Source: Chelatococcus reniformis (GTDB lineage Bacteria; Pseudomonadota; Alphaproteobacteria; Rhizobiales; Beijerinckiaceae). From it: a stretch of DNA of 64,000 nucleotides. The position numbers were made by a program, and so were the translations under genes. Positions 33,685-42,328 of the stretch are shown here, in pieces. The notes beneath the pieces are model-generated. The model saw nothing but the letters and a program-made list of their open reading frames with translations. It had not been told where the DNA came from and made no database searches. The stretch lies in the NCBI RefSeq assembly GCF_014640075.1, contig NZ_BMGG01000010.1:62001-126000 (forward strand), written 5' to 3'. Numbering within the stretch: position 1 is the first letter of the stretch; each line of letters opens with the position of its first letter.

Positions 33685-34923
33685 ATGACCAAGGACATCG
33701 GCGCTCCGCTCGTGCGGCCGGACGGTGACATTTCCCGGCGCGGGCTGCTCAAGGCAGCCGCCGCACTCGGCGGCGGGCTCGCCCTGCCTGGGCTCGGCTG
33801 GGCTCAGGGGGCGGGCGAGCCGTTCAAGATCGGCTGGGTGAGGCCGACGACCGGGCGCCTTGCCTCGTCCTTCGCGCCGCTCTACGCGGGCGGCGTGATC
33901 GCCATCGACGAGATCAACGCCGCGGGCGGCATCATGGGGCGGCCGATCGTCCGCGATGAGCAGGATGACGAGGCATCACCCGCCAAGGAGCCCGGCATCA
34001 TCCTCAAATACCAGGGGGCGGGCATCCACTTCGTGTGCGGTCCGACCGGCTCCTCGCAGGCGCTGGCGTCGCTCTCGGCCACCACGGCGCGCAAGATGAT
34101 TCAGACCACCTATGGTCTTGCCGCCGATATGGGCAACGGGCGCAAGTATCCCTACCACTACCAGCTGATCTTCAACTCCGACCAACAGGCGGTCGCCTGC
34201 GTGAGCTATCTGACGGACGTGCTGAAGCTCAAGAAGATCGGCATCCTGCAAGAGAGCACTGCCTATGGGGAGCAGATCACGCCCGTGTCGAAGGCGGAGC
34301 TGAAGAAGCGGGGTCTCGATCCCGTCGACGTGCAGGTGTTCCCGATCACCGCTCCGGATCTTTCGGGCTACGTCCAGGCCCTGCGCAAGGCCGGCGCCGA
34401 GGGCATCCTGATGTGGATGTCGACTGTCCCCAATGCGGCCATGATCTTCAATGCCATGAACGCGATGAAGTGGTTCCCGCCGATCACGGGTCACACGTCC
34501 CTCTTCCTGGAATCACTGCTCGACCTGGTGCCGCGCGAAGCACTCACGAACGTCTACGGCACCTGGTACAAGTCCCTGACCTGGACGGCCACGGAGAGTC
34601 CGGCCCCGCGCCAGGTCGAGTATGCCAAGAAGATCCTCGCCGCTCCCGATGCCAAGGGCAGCGAGATCAATGCGGCCGGCAGCCCGTACTACGATTTCCT
34701 TCATCTGCTGAAGATGGCCATCGAGCAGGAGAAGAGCTTCGACGTGGAGCGCGTCAAGGCCGTGCTCGACAGTACCAAGGGCTACAAAGGCATGCTCGGC
34801 ACCCTGAGCTTCACGCCGGAGCAGCACTGCGGCATCGATGTTGCCGACTTGGTGATGGCGACGGTCACCTCGGCGCGCGAGCCGAAGGCCATGGGCATCT
34901 TCCGGGAGCGCGCTCCGGGCTGA
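33685..34923 (+). CDS. Branched-chain amino-acid-type (LivJ-like) periplasmic binding protein, orphan
   Basis: 412-residue type-1 periplasmic binding protein. Tat signal SRRGLLKAAAALGGGLALPG, then the family opening FKIGWVRPTTGRLASSFAPL and the pocket region CGPTGSSQALA. Relatives bind branched-chain amino acids, amides, urea, aromatic or dicarboxylic acids. No LivHMGF permease or ATPase genes lie nearby. Its place at the end of a ligase/carboxyltransferase cluster suggests it captures the acid that the ligases activate. GGAGGGACAAG precedes the ATG. Confidence 0.92.
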   Translation: MTKDIGAPLVRPDGDISRRGLLKAAAALGGGLALPGLGWAQGAGEPFKIGWVRPTTGRLASSFAPLYAGGVIAIDEINAAGGIMGRPIVRDEQDDEASPAKEPGIILKYQGAGIHFVCGPTGSSQALASLSATTARKMIQTTYGLAADMGNGRKYPYHYQLIFNSDQQAVACVSYLTDVLKLKKIGILQESTAYGEQITPVSKAELKKRGLDPVDVQVFPITAPDLSGYVQALRKAGAEGILMWMSTVPNAAMIFNAMNAMKWFPPITGHTSLFLESLLDLVPREALTNVYGTWYKSLTWTATESPAPRQVEYAKKILAAPDAKGSEINAAGSPYYDFLHLLKMAIEQEKSFDVERVKAVLDSTKGYKGMLGTLSFTPEQHCGIDVADLVMATVTSAREPKAMGIFRERAPG

Positions 34924-34938
34924 GCATGGTACCAGCGT

Positions 34939-34963
34939 CATGGCCGGGTCGCGCCCGGCCATG
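34939..34963. repeat. GGCCGGG palindrome (10-bp stem)
   Basis: Perfect stem CATGGCCGGG/CCCGGCCATG around TCGCG, 16 bp after the binding-protein stop and before the convergent HxlR gene. Possible bidirectional terminator; member of the window-wide palindrome family. Confidence 0.75.
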
Positions 34964-35033
34964 CCGGCGAGGGGGCAGGGCGTCTGCCGGCGTAGCCTCG
35001 CCCCGACCGGGATGCCCTCGGGGGACCGCGACG

Positions 35034-35531
35034 TCAGCCGGCCTGGCGCAGCTGAGACTGCGGCAGCACCTGCCGCTCGGCGGTCGAACCGGGCCCCGGG
35101 CGCACATGGACGTCCTTGGCGGAGAGCGGCTCGTTGCACTCCGAGCACACCATGACCGGGTCGAACAGCTTGCCGCACAGCTTGTGCTCGTGCAGCAGAG
35201 GGCGGCCGCGCTCGTCCGCCATGTGAATGTCGCCCCAATGGACGATGGCCATGATCACGGGGTAGAGTTCGAGGCCGCGCTGGGTCAGGATGTATTCATA
35301 GCGCTTGGGGCTGTCCTGGTAGGGGACGCGGCGCAGCACGCCGTAGCGCACGAACTTCTTCAGCCGGTCCGACAGCAGATGACGCGTGATCCCGAGCCTG
35401 GCCTGGAAGTCGTCGAAGCGCCGCACGCGCAGGAAGCAGTCGCGCAGAATCAGCAGGCTCCAGCGGTCGCCGATCACCGCGACGGTGCGCGCCACCGAGC
35501 ACTGCTCCTCTTCGAGCGTGGTCCACTTCAT
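35034..35531 (-). CDS. HxlR-family transcriptional regulator with C-terminal cysteine motif
   Basis: 165-residue regulator. The HxlR winged helix occupies residues about 10-105 (IGDRWSLLILRDCFL, then FQARLGITRHLLSDRLKKF). The C-terminal tail has LCGKLFDPVMVCSECNEPL, three cysteines that could bind a metal or thiol signal. The ATG at 35531 is preferred over 35543 because GGAGAGG precedes it. It is divergent from carboxyltransferase 3 with 455 bp between, containing a large palindromic element. Confidence 0.9.
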   Translation of the reverse strand: MKWTTLEEEQCSVARTVAVIGDRWSLLILRDCFLRVRRFDDFQARLGITRHLLSDRLKKFVRYGVLRRVPYQDSPKRYEYILTQRGLELYPVIMAIVHWGDIHMADERGRPLLHEHKLCGKLFDPVMVCSECNEPLSAKDVHVRPGPGSTAERQVLPQSQLRQAG

Positions 35532-35549
35532 CGTCCTCTCCATCTGGCC

Positions 35550-35667
35550 TAGAGCGCTTCTCCCTGATCGGGTGGAATCACCCGATCAGGGAGAAGCGCT
35601 CCAGATTAAAAGACTTGGAGCATTTCTAACCGATCAGATGATTCCATCTGATCGGGAAATGCTCTAG
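35550..35667. repeat. Compound palindromic repeat (two long hairpins)
   Basis: 118-bp element bounded by TAGAGC and GCTCTA. The first hairpin is a perfect 23-bp inverted repeat (35552-35574 and 35579-35601) with loop GAAT. The second (about 35618-35640 and 35645-35664) is imperfect around ATTC and shares GAGCATTTC with the RIME-like units. Common ends suggest a relative of the elements at 10530, 38104 and 51412 with a different interior. Confidence 0.8.
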
Positions 35668-35986
35668 CGAGCCACGGATGGCGCCGAGATGGGCGTCGTG
35701 CCTGTGGGCCTCAAGACCCCGGATATATAGGTTCCATTTTTGCCCATAAAGGTCAATATCTCTGCCGTTTCTAGCACGAGATCGTACAAAATGCCGTCTC
35801 ACGCGCCGTTACGGGCACGGCCGGTCGGCCGGCTTGACCGTTCTCTAAGGGAACGATAGCACCTCCGAGGTGACCGCGACCGGCTGGGCCGGCAGTTCCG
35901 CGCTGCCGTCCGCTGCTTGGCTTGGGCGCATCCGCCTCTATCGTGGCTGCCGGCGGGGCCAGGCCCGCGAACCATGGGAGGCGTGC
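35668..35986. promoter_or_regulatory. AT-rich divergent promoter region between HxlR and carboxyltransferase 3
   Basis: 319 bp. The stretch 35719-35795 is strikingly A+T-rich for this window, including TATATA at 35723-35728, a CCATTTTTG run and AAAGGTCAATATC. It is the likeliest site for the HxlR and carboxyltransferase 3 promoters and for HxlR binding. I cannot assign exact -35/-10 boxes with confidence. The remainder shows nothing. Confidence 0.4.
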
Positions 35987-37534
35987 GTGAGCGAAGGGGA
36001 CAAGGCCGCCGAGATCGAGCAACGGCGTGCGCGCGCCGGGCTGCAGGGCGGCGCGGAGGCGATCGCCAAGCAGCACGGGCGCGGCCGGCTGACCATTCGC
36101 GAGCGCATCGATCGCGTCCTCGATGCGTCCTCGTTCCGCGAGGTCGGGCCGATCGCCGGCAAATCGGAGGTCGCGGCCGACGGCAGCACCAGCTTCACCC
36201 CCGGCAATTTCGTTGTCGGCTTCGGCCGCATCGGCGGGCGCAACTGCGTCGTCGCCGGCGAGGACTTCACCCAGGCGGCCGGCTCGCCCAATGCCGCCGG
36301 CCTGCGCAAGAGCGTCTATACGGAGGAACTTGCGATCCAGTATCGCGTGCCGCTGGTCCGCTTCCACGAGGGGTCGGGCGGCAGCGTCGGGGGCAGCGAC
36401 AAGGCGGGGCCGTCGCTGCCGGAGGCGCTGCACGGGCGGCATCGCTTCTTGTCGGTCGCCCAGGCGCTGGCGACCGTGCCGGTCGTCAGCGCCGCCGTCG
36501 GCACCGTGGCCGGTCTGCCCGCGGGCCGGCTAGTGTCGTCGCACTACACGGTCATGACGCGCACCTCGCAGGTGATCATCGGCGGGCCGGCCCTGGTGGA
36601 GCGCGCGCTCGGCATGAAGGTCAGCAAGGAGGACCTCGGCGGACCGACGATCCACGAGAAGAGCGGTGTCGTCGACGACGTGGTGGAGGACGAGGCGGCG
36701 GCCTTCGATGCGGTTCGCACCTTCCTGTCCTATCTGCCGCAGAACGTCTGGGAGCTGCCGCCGCGGAGGGCCACCGACGATCCGCCGGGCCGCATGGATG
36801 CGGCGCTCGACGGGATCGTGCCGGCCAATCGGCGCCGGGTCTACGACATTCGGGCGGTCGTCCGGTCGGTGCTGGATCAGGGCTCGTTCTTCGAAATGGG
36901 ACGGCGCTTCGGGCCGGGACAGGTCGTCGGCCTGGCCCGGCTCGCCGGTTACCCCGTCGGCATCTTCGCCAACGACGTCAGGCATTTCGGCGGCGCCATC
37001 ACCGCCGACGGCGCGCAGAAGCTGCGCCGCTTCGTCGAGTTCTGCCAGACCTTCCACCTTCCCGTCATCTCCTTCGTCGACGAGCCGGGCTTCATGATCG
37101 GCCCCGAGGCGGAGCGCGCCGCCACCATGCGCTACGGCGCCATGGCGCTCGCCACCGTCGCGCTGGCGACGGTGCCGTGGGCTACGGTCAGGGTGCGCAA
37201 GAGCATGGGCCTGGCGAGCTATGCCCACGTCGCACCCGGCGCCTTCGTGCTGGCCTGGCCGACGGTCGAGATGGGCGCGTTGCCGCTCGAGGGCGGCGTC
37301 GCCGTCGCCTTCAAGCACGAGATCGCCCAGGCGGAGGATCCGGCCGCCAAGCGCGCCGAGCTCGAGGCCGAGCTCGCCGCCCGGCAAAGCCCGTTCCGCC
37401 AGGCCGACGGCTTCGCCGTGCACGACCTGATCCACCCGCGCGAGACGCGGCCGCGGCTCGCCGACTGGATCGAACTGGTGCAGCCGCTGCTCACCGCCCA
37501 ACTCGGCCCCTCGTCATTCTCGTACCGGCCTTGA
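35987..37534 (+). CDS. Acyl-CoA carboxylase carboxyltransferase-like protein 3
   Basis: 515-residue CT-fold protein. The linker KEDLGGPTIHEKSGVVDDVVEDE matches true carboxyltransferases well, but the N-domain oxyanion loop reads HEGSGGSVGGSDKAG instead of the usual GGARIQEG, and the C-domain loop RKSMGLASYAHVAPG lacks the usual Tyr-Gly-Gly. GTG 35987 has GGGAGG 5 bases upstream. Monocistronic and divergent from HxlR. Substrate and even reaction type are uncertain. Confidence 0.87.
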   Translation: MSEGDKAAEIEQRRARAGLQGGAEAIAKQHGRGRLTIRERIDRVLDASSFREVGPIAGKSEVAADGSTSFTPGNFVVGFGRIGGRNCVVAGEDFTQAAGSPNAAGLRKSVYTEELAIQYRVPLVRFHEGSGGSVGGSDKAGPSLPEALHGRHRFLSVAQALATVPVVSAAVGTVAGLPAGRLVSSHYTVMTRTSQVIIGGPALVERALGMKVSKEDLGGPTIHEKSGVVDDVVEDEAAAFDAVRTFLSYLPQNVWELPPRRATDDPPGRMDAALDGIVPANRRRVYDIRAVVRSVLDQGSFFEMGRRFGPGQVVGLARLAGYPVGIFANDVRHFGGAITADGAQKLRRFVEFCQTFHLPVISFVDEPGFMIGPEAERAATMRYGAMALATVALATVPWATVRVRKSMGLASYAHVAPGAFVLAWPTVEMGALPLEGGVAVAFKHEIAQAEDPAAKRAELEAELAARQSPFRQADGFAVHDLIHPRETRPRLADWIELVQPLLTAQLGPSSFSYRP

Positions 37535-37580
37535 GGAGCGCGGTTGGCGGAGGACGAAGCGATTCCGATCGCTGAAATGG

Positions 37581-37610
37581 TGACTTATATTTTGTGAAAC
37601 CAGGTATAGT
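37581..37610 (+). promoter_or_regulatory. Weak candidate promoter of the cupin gene
   Basis: A locally AT-rich patch after carboxyltransferase 3 contains a good -10 (TATAGT, 37605-37610) with a poor TGACTT-like -35 at 37581. It is the only promoter-like signal in the 182-bp gap before the cupin gene. Confidence 0.3.
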
Positions 37611-37716
37611 AAGCAGGCCGACGTTGATCGCAAAGCAGTCGAGAGCTTCGATCCTTGCCGACACCATGCACACGTCGTTCCGACCCAAGGGGCGGCGGAT
37701 CGTTTGGGAGGGCACA

Positions 37717-38106
37717 ATGAAGTGTCTGCGCATCTACGCCACGCCGGATGGCGAGTCCCGTTTCGACGAAATCGACATTCCGACAAGCGAGCGGCCGATC
37801 TTTCCTGATGCGGCGCCGTTCGAACTATCGGCCTCATATCCCGCCGCACGTATCCGTTTCACGCGCATTCCCGCGGGCATGCGCGTCCTCGGCTATCATA
37901 CGGTGCCGGAGCCGACGCTCACGGTGAGGCTCGAAGGCTCGGTGGAGTATGAGACGAGCGATGGCGAGGTGCGGCAAGTCTCCGCGGGGAGCTTTGTGCT
38001 GTTGGAGGATGTGCAGGGGAAGGGCCACATCTCACGCCACTCTCCGGAAGCCCAGACAGTCCTTTGGATCGCGCTGCCGAACGGGCTCGACCTGTCGGAC
38101 GGCTAG
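37717..38106 (+). CDS. Cupin-domain protein
   Basis: 129-residue single-domain cupin, cytoplasmic. The beta-barrel region runs about residues 45-120: IPAGMRVLGYHTVPEPTLTV, then VEYETSDGEVRQVSAGSFVLLED and GKGHISRHSP. Potential metal ligands are scattered histidines rather than a textbook HxH cluster, so an enzyme or a small-molecule-binding role is equally possible. ATG 37717 has GGGAGGG just upstream; an upstream in-frame start at 37594 would add an atypical basic leader. Its TAG stop merges with a palindromic repeat. Confidence 0.82.
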   Translation: MKCLRIYATPDGESRFDEIDIPTSERPIFPDAAPFELSASYPAARIRFTRIPAGMRVLGYHTVPEPTLTVRLEGSVEYETSDGEVRQVSAGSFVLLEDVQGKGHISRHSPEAQTVLWIALPNGLDLSDG

Positions 38107-38207
38107 CGTACTTCCGCGCTTCTTCGATCGCCGAAATGCTCTATCTGTATGATTTGTCGCACTTTCTTCACGCGAACCGGCGCCCACTTCGCTCGAAAAC
38201 GCTCTAA
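38104..38207. repeat. RIME-like palindromic repeat, copy 2 (degenerate left end)
   Basis: Matches copies 1 and 3 through TTCCGCG, TCGCCGAAATGCTCTATC, CTTTCTTCACGCGAACCGGC and CACTTCGCTCGAAAACGCTC, but the left terminus reads TAGCGTACTT instead of TAGAGCATTT, so the first hairpin is damaged. The left TAG is the stop codon of the cupin gene. The right end runs into an extra AAGCGCTC. Confidence 0.8.
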
Positions 38208-38293
38208 AGCGCTCCGCGGGTCGAACACCAGGCGGAGATAGCTGGAGCCCCTCCAGACCACGCGATTCGAGAGCGGCGGTGGTGGTCGGCTGC

Positions 38294-40492
38294 TCACGAC
38301 ATCAGCGGCAGCAGCTTGTCGAGGGTGACGGGATAGTCCCGCACGCGCACGCCGGTGGCGTTGTAGATGGCGTTGGCGACCGCCGCCCCCACCCCGCACA
38401 GGCCCAGTTCGCCGACGCCTTTCGCCTTCATGGGCGACGACATGGGGTCGGCCTCGTCGAGGAACGCGACCTCCTGGTGCGGGATGTCGGCGTGGACGGG
38501 CACCTCATAGCCGGCGAGGTCATGGTTGACGAAGAAGCCGCGGCGCTTGTCGACGACGAGCTCTTCCATCAGCGCCGCGCCGACACCCATCGTCATGGCG
38601 CCGATCACCTGGCTGCGCGCGGACTTCGGATTGAGAATGCGGCCGGCGGCGCACACGGCGAGCATCCGGCGCACGCGGATCTCGGCGGTCGCCGCATCCA
38701 CACCCACCTCGACGAAATGCGCTCCGAACGTGGACTGCTGATAGCGCTTGGCGAGGTCGCCGTATTCGATCTTGTCCTCGGCAACGAGGTCGCCGTCGGC
38801 GGCCGCCTCTGCGAGCGGCACGGTCCGGTCGCCGGAGCGAACCTGCCCGTCGGCGAAAGTCACCTCGGCGGCGTTCAGGCGGAGCCTTTCGACCACCGTG
38901 TCGCGCAGCCTGACGCAGGCCGCGTAAACGCCGGCCGTCGAGCTGTTGCCACCCCATTGGCCGCCTGATCCCGCCGAGACCGGAAAGGCCGAGTCGCCGA
39001 GGCGCACCACCACCTTGTCGATCGGCAATCCCATCATCTCCGCGGCGGTCTGGGCGATAATCGTGTAGCTGCCGGTGCCGATGTCCGTCATGTCGGTCTC
39101 GACCGTCACCAGGCCGCGCCGGTCGAGACGCACGCGCGCCCCTGACGCCATCACCAGGTTGTTGCGGAAGGCGGCGGCGACGCCGAGCCCCACGAGCCAG
39201 CGGCCGTCGCGGGCGGCCCCGGGACGGGGGCTGCGCTTGTCCCAGCCGAAACGGGCGGCGCCGAGGCGGAAACACTCGACCAATTGGCGCTGCGAAAAGG
39301 GCCGGTCCGGGCTCTCGGGGTCGACCTGGGTGTCGTTGAGATCGCGGAAAGCGATCGGGTCGAGCCCGAGCTTTTCCGCCATCTCGTCCATGGCGATTTC
39401 CAGGGCCATCATCCCCGGCGCCTCGCCCGGCGCGCGCATGGCGTTGCCTTCCGGCAGGTGGAGGGTTGCGAGCCGCATGGCCGTCATCCGGTTGGCGCCG
39501 GCGTAGATGAGGCGCGTCTGGCCGACCGTCGTCTCGGGCTGGCCGTCCGGCTGGTCGCCGGACCAGCTCTCGTGACCGATTGCGGTGATCTTGCCGTCGC
39601 GGCTTGCGCCGATGCGGATGCGCTGAATCGTGGCGGGCCTGTGCGTTGTGTTGTTGAACATCAGCGGCCGTGTGAGCGCCACCTTGACCGGGCGCTTGGC
39701 GGCGCGCGCGCCGAGCGCTGCCAGGATGGCGTCGGCGCGCACGAAGAGCTTGCCGCCGAAGCCGCCGCCGACGAAGGGCGAGATCAGCCTTACGTTCTCC
39801 GCTGCGACGCCGAGAGTCTTGGCCACATCGCCCACGCCCCAGGCGATCATCTGGTTGGAGGTCCAGAGCGTCAGCTTGTCGCCGTCCCACGCCGCTGTCG
39901 ATGCGTGCGGCTCCATCATCGCATGGCCTTGATCTGGGGTCGTGTAGGTCGCATCGAGCTGCACCGGCGCGGCCGCGAACGCGCCGGCGAAGTCGCCGAC
40001 CGACGTTGCGGGCGGGCCCCAATAGCCGCTGCCGGCCATGCCGGCGCCGTCGCGGGCGGCGGCGAGATCGAACCGCCCTTGGCCGCGCACGTAGTCGATC
40101 CGCACCTTCTCGGCGCCGTCGCGAGCCTGCTCGAACGTCTCGGCGACGACCAGCGCCACGGCTTGGTGATAGTGGTCGATGTCGGGCCCGGCGAGCAGCT
40201 TGACGGTGTTCATGTCGCCCTTGGCGAGCTGGCCGGCGTTCTCGGCGGTGATGACCGCGAGAACGCCGGGCGCCGCCTTCGCGGCGGCCAGATCCATCGA
40301 GGCGATGCGGCCCTTGGCGATTGCCGCGCCGATGACGAAGCCATAAGCCGGATTGCCGACGGCATCATGCCGCTCATAGGCGTAGGGCGCTGTGCCGGTG
40401 ACCTTATAGCGTCCGTCGATGCGGTCGATGGGATGCCCGACGACCTTGAGCTGGTCGATCGGGTTCGTCGTGGCTGGCGTGTCGAACTTCAT
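38294..40492 (-). CDS. paoC: Periplasmic aldehyde oxidoreductase, molybdenum-binding subunit (PaoC/YagR-like)
   Basis: 732-residue xanthine-oxidase-family large subunit, the same length as E. coli PaoC. It binds the molybdenum-MCD cofactor and oxidises aldehydes to acids. Recognisable elements: an N-terminal VGHPIDRIDGRYKVTG, a central GGGFGGK, and the C-terminal KGVGELGLCGVG containing the catalytic Glu. It starts 3 bp after the FAD-subunit stop and is the last gene of the paoABC operon. The dedicated maturation factor gene paoD is not in the window. Confidence 0.93.
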   Translation of the reverse strand: MKFDTPATTNPIDQLKVVGHPIDRIDGRYKVTGTAPYAYERHDAVGNPAYGFVIGAAIAKGRIASMDLAAAKAAPGVLAVITAENAGQLAKGDMNTVKLLAGPDIDHYHQAVALVVAETFEQARDGAEKVRIDYVRGQGRFDLAAARDGAGMAGSGYWGPPATSVGDFAGAFAAAPVQLDATYTTPDQGHAMMEPHASTAAWDGDKLTLWTSNQMIAWGVGDVAKTLGVAAENVRLISPFVGGGFGGKLFVRADAILAALGARAAKRPVKVALTRPLMFNNTTHRPATIQRIRIGASRDGKITAIGHESWSGDQPDGQPETTVGQTRLIYAGANRMTAMRLATLHLPEGNAMRAPGEAPGMMALEIAMDEMAEKLGLDPIAFRDLNDTQVDPESPDRPFSQRQLVECFRLGAARFGWDKRSPRPGAARDGRWLVGLGVAAAFRNNLVMASGARVRLDRRGLVTVETDMTDIGTGSYTIIAQTAAEMMGLPIDKVVVRLGDSAFPVSAGSGGQWGGNSSTAGVYAACVRLRDTVVERLRLNAAEVTFADGQVRSGDRTVPLAEAAADGDLVAEDKIEYGDLAKRYQQSTFGAHFVEVGVDAATAEIRVRRMLAVCAAGRILNPKSARSQVIGAMTMGVGAALMEELVVDKRRGFFVNHDLAGYEVPVHADIPHQEVAFLDEADPMSSPMKAKGVGELGLCGVGAAVANAIYNATGVRVRDYPVTLDKLLPLMS

Positions 40493-40495
40493 GGC

Positions 40496-41446
40496 TCAGC
40501 CCCTCGCCTCGGTCATGGCGGCACCGAGCGTGCGCTCGACCAGCAGCAGCTTGAAGGCATTGTCGGAGGTCGGCGCAGCCCCGGCCAACAACTGCGAGGT
40601 CACGGCCTTGGCGCCGCGCGGCATATCGGCTTCCGCCGCCTCGACCCGCCATGGCTTGGGCGCCACGCCGCCCAGCGCGACGCGCCCCGTGCCGTCCTTG
40701 TGCACGATGGCGGCCACCGAGATCAGCGCGAAGGCGTAGGACGCCCGGTCGCGGACCTTATGGTAGATCTGCGTGCCTCCTGCCGGCTTTGGCAACGTGA
40801 CGCCTGTGATCAGTTCGCCCGGCGCGAGCACGCTCTCCAGATGTGGCGTGTCTCCCGGCAGCCGGTGAAAGTCGGCCATCGCGATGGTGCGGCTCTCGCC
40901 GGCCGGCCCGACGGTCGTGACGACGGCGTCGAGGGCCCGCATGGCGACGGCCATGTCGCTCGGGTTCGTCGCAATGCAGGCGCCGCTGCCGCCGATCACC
41001 GCCAGCGGCCGGCTGAACCCCTCGAGCGCCGCGCACCCGCTGCCGGGGTTGCGCTTGTTGCAGGGCATGTTGGTGTCATAGAAATAGGGGCAGCGCGTGC
41101 GCTGCAGCAGGTTTCCCGCGGTCGTCGCCCGGTTGCGCAATTGGCCCGAGGCGCCGGCCAGCAAGGCGCGCGACAGCAACGGATAGTCGCGTCGCACCCG
41201 CGCATCGGCGGCGAGGTCGGTGTTGCGGACCAGAGCGCCCACCTGCAGCCCGCCTTCCGGCGTCGGCTCGATCTTGTCGAGCGCCAACCCGTTGATGTCG
41301 ATGAGGTGCAGCGGGGTCTCGATCTGCAGCTTCATCAGGTCGAGCAGGTTGGTGCCACCGGCGATGAACTTGGCGCCGGGTGTACCTGCTGCGGCCACCG
41401 CCGCGGCGGCGGGCGTCCAGGCCCGCTCGTAGGTGAACGGCCTCAT
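40496..41446 (-). CDS. paoB: Aldehyde oxidoreductase FAD-binding subunit (PaoB/YagS-like)
   Basis: 316-residue FAD subunit. FAD motifs [11 protein letters not shown] and [14 protein letters not shown] are present. The insertion RCPYF...[12 protein letters not shown] supplies four cysteines for the extra [4Fe-4S] cluster typical of PaoB. ATG 41446 overlaps the PaoA stop by four bases. Electrons pass from Mo via PaoA clusters to this FAD. Confidence 0.93.
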   Translation of the reverse strand: MRPFTYERAWTPAAAAVAAAGTPGAKFIAGGTNLLDLMKLQIETPLHLIDINGLALDKIEPTPEGGLQVGALVRNTDLAADARVRRDYPLLSRALLAGASGQLRNRATTAGNLLQRTRCPYFYDTNMPCNKRNPGSGCAALEGFSRPLAVIGGSGACIATNPSDMAVAMRALDAVVTTVGPAGESRTIAMADFHRLPGDTPHLESVLAPGELITGVTLPKPAGGTQIYHKVRDRASYAFALISVAAIVHKDGTGRVALGGVAPKPWRVEAAEADMPRGAKAVTSQLLAGAAPTSDNAFKLLLVERTLGAAMTEARG

Positions 41447-42078
41447 GCTGGCCTCCCGGCGACTTCGGCCATGGCGTCGGCGATGTTGGAATAGGCCCCG
41501 CAGCGGCAGATGTTGCCGCTCATGCGCTCGCGCATCTCGATGCTGGTGGCCTGCGGCTGGACCGTGAGGTCGGTGGTGACGTGGCTTGGTATGCCGGCCT
41601 TGATCTCGGCCAGTACGGCGACGGCCGAGCAGATCTGACCGGGCGTGCAATAGCCGCATTGGTAGCCGTCATGCTTGATGAACGCGGCCTGCATCGGGTG
41701 CAGGTTCTCGGGCGTGCCGAGCCCCTCGATCGTGGTGATCTCGCTGCCCTGGTGCATGATGGCGAGCGTCAGGCAGGAGTTGATGCGTCGGCCGTCGACG
41801 ATCACCGTGCAGGCGCCGCACTGGCCGTGGTCGCAGCCTTTCTTGGTGCCGCTCAGGTGCAGATGCTCGCGCAATGCGTCGAGCAGCGTCGTGCGGGTGT
41901 CGAGATCAAGCTCGTGCGGCGCGCCGTTCACGCTCAGCGAGACCTTGGCTGTCACTTCGGCCTCCTTGGGGGCAGGTGCTGACCACGCCGTCTCGGGCAT
42001 CGCCATCAGGGCGGCGGATGCGGTGGTCCCGAGCAGCATCTGTCGCCGATTGAAATCCAGATCGATGGGGTCGCCCAT
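41443..42078 (-). CDS. paoA: Aldehyde oxidoreductase [2Fe-2S] subunit with Tat signal (PaoA/YagT-like)
   Basis: 211-residue iron-sulfur subunit. The N-terminus [20 protein letters not shown] is a Tat signal that would export the folded PaoABC trimer. The plant-type [2Fe-2S] loop [12 protein letters not shown] plus a later Cys, and the second cluster motif [10 protein letters not shown] with CRC, are intact. First gene of the operon; 250 bp separate it from the divergent LysR gene, which probably regulates it. Confidence 0.94.
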   Translation of the reverse strand: MGDPIDLDFNRRQMLLGTTASAALMAMPETAWSAPAPKEAEVTAKVSLSVNGAPHELDLDTRTTLLDALREHLHLSGTKKGCDHGQCGACTVIVDGRRINSCLTLAIMHQGSEITTIEGLGTPENLHPMQAAFIKHDGYQCGYCTPGQICSAVAVLAEIKAGIPSHVTTDLTVQPQATSIEMRERMSGNICRCGAYSNIADAMAEVAGRPA

Positions 42079-42328
42079 ATCGCGTCCAACCTCTACCGGC
42101 CTTGCGGGTGCTCACCTCGCGGGATTGCCCCGTCGGCCTTCGTAGAATGAATCTAGGTTTGGGGGCGGACAAGACGAGGCCAGTCTCATTTCACGCGGCG
42201 TTGACTGTCGCTCATCGTTGGCGGCATGCTGGCCGGAGCCGGCGGCTCACGGCCGCGGCTTGGGGCCGGCCGGGCCGGCCACGCTGTTGCCGCGCAGCGC
42301 GCTCATCTCGTCGCTGGAGCAGGCAGGC

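Noticed and set aside
35550-35667. CRISPR-like repeat array
   Set aside because: Only two different hairpins, no regular spacers and no cas genes; it is a compound palindromic repeat.
28027-37534. Complete acyl-CoA carboxylase operon
   Set aside because: Three CT-type proteins but no biotin carboxylase or biotin carrier (no MKM-type biotinylation motif) found in any frame of the window.
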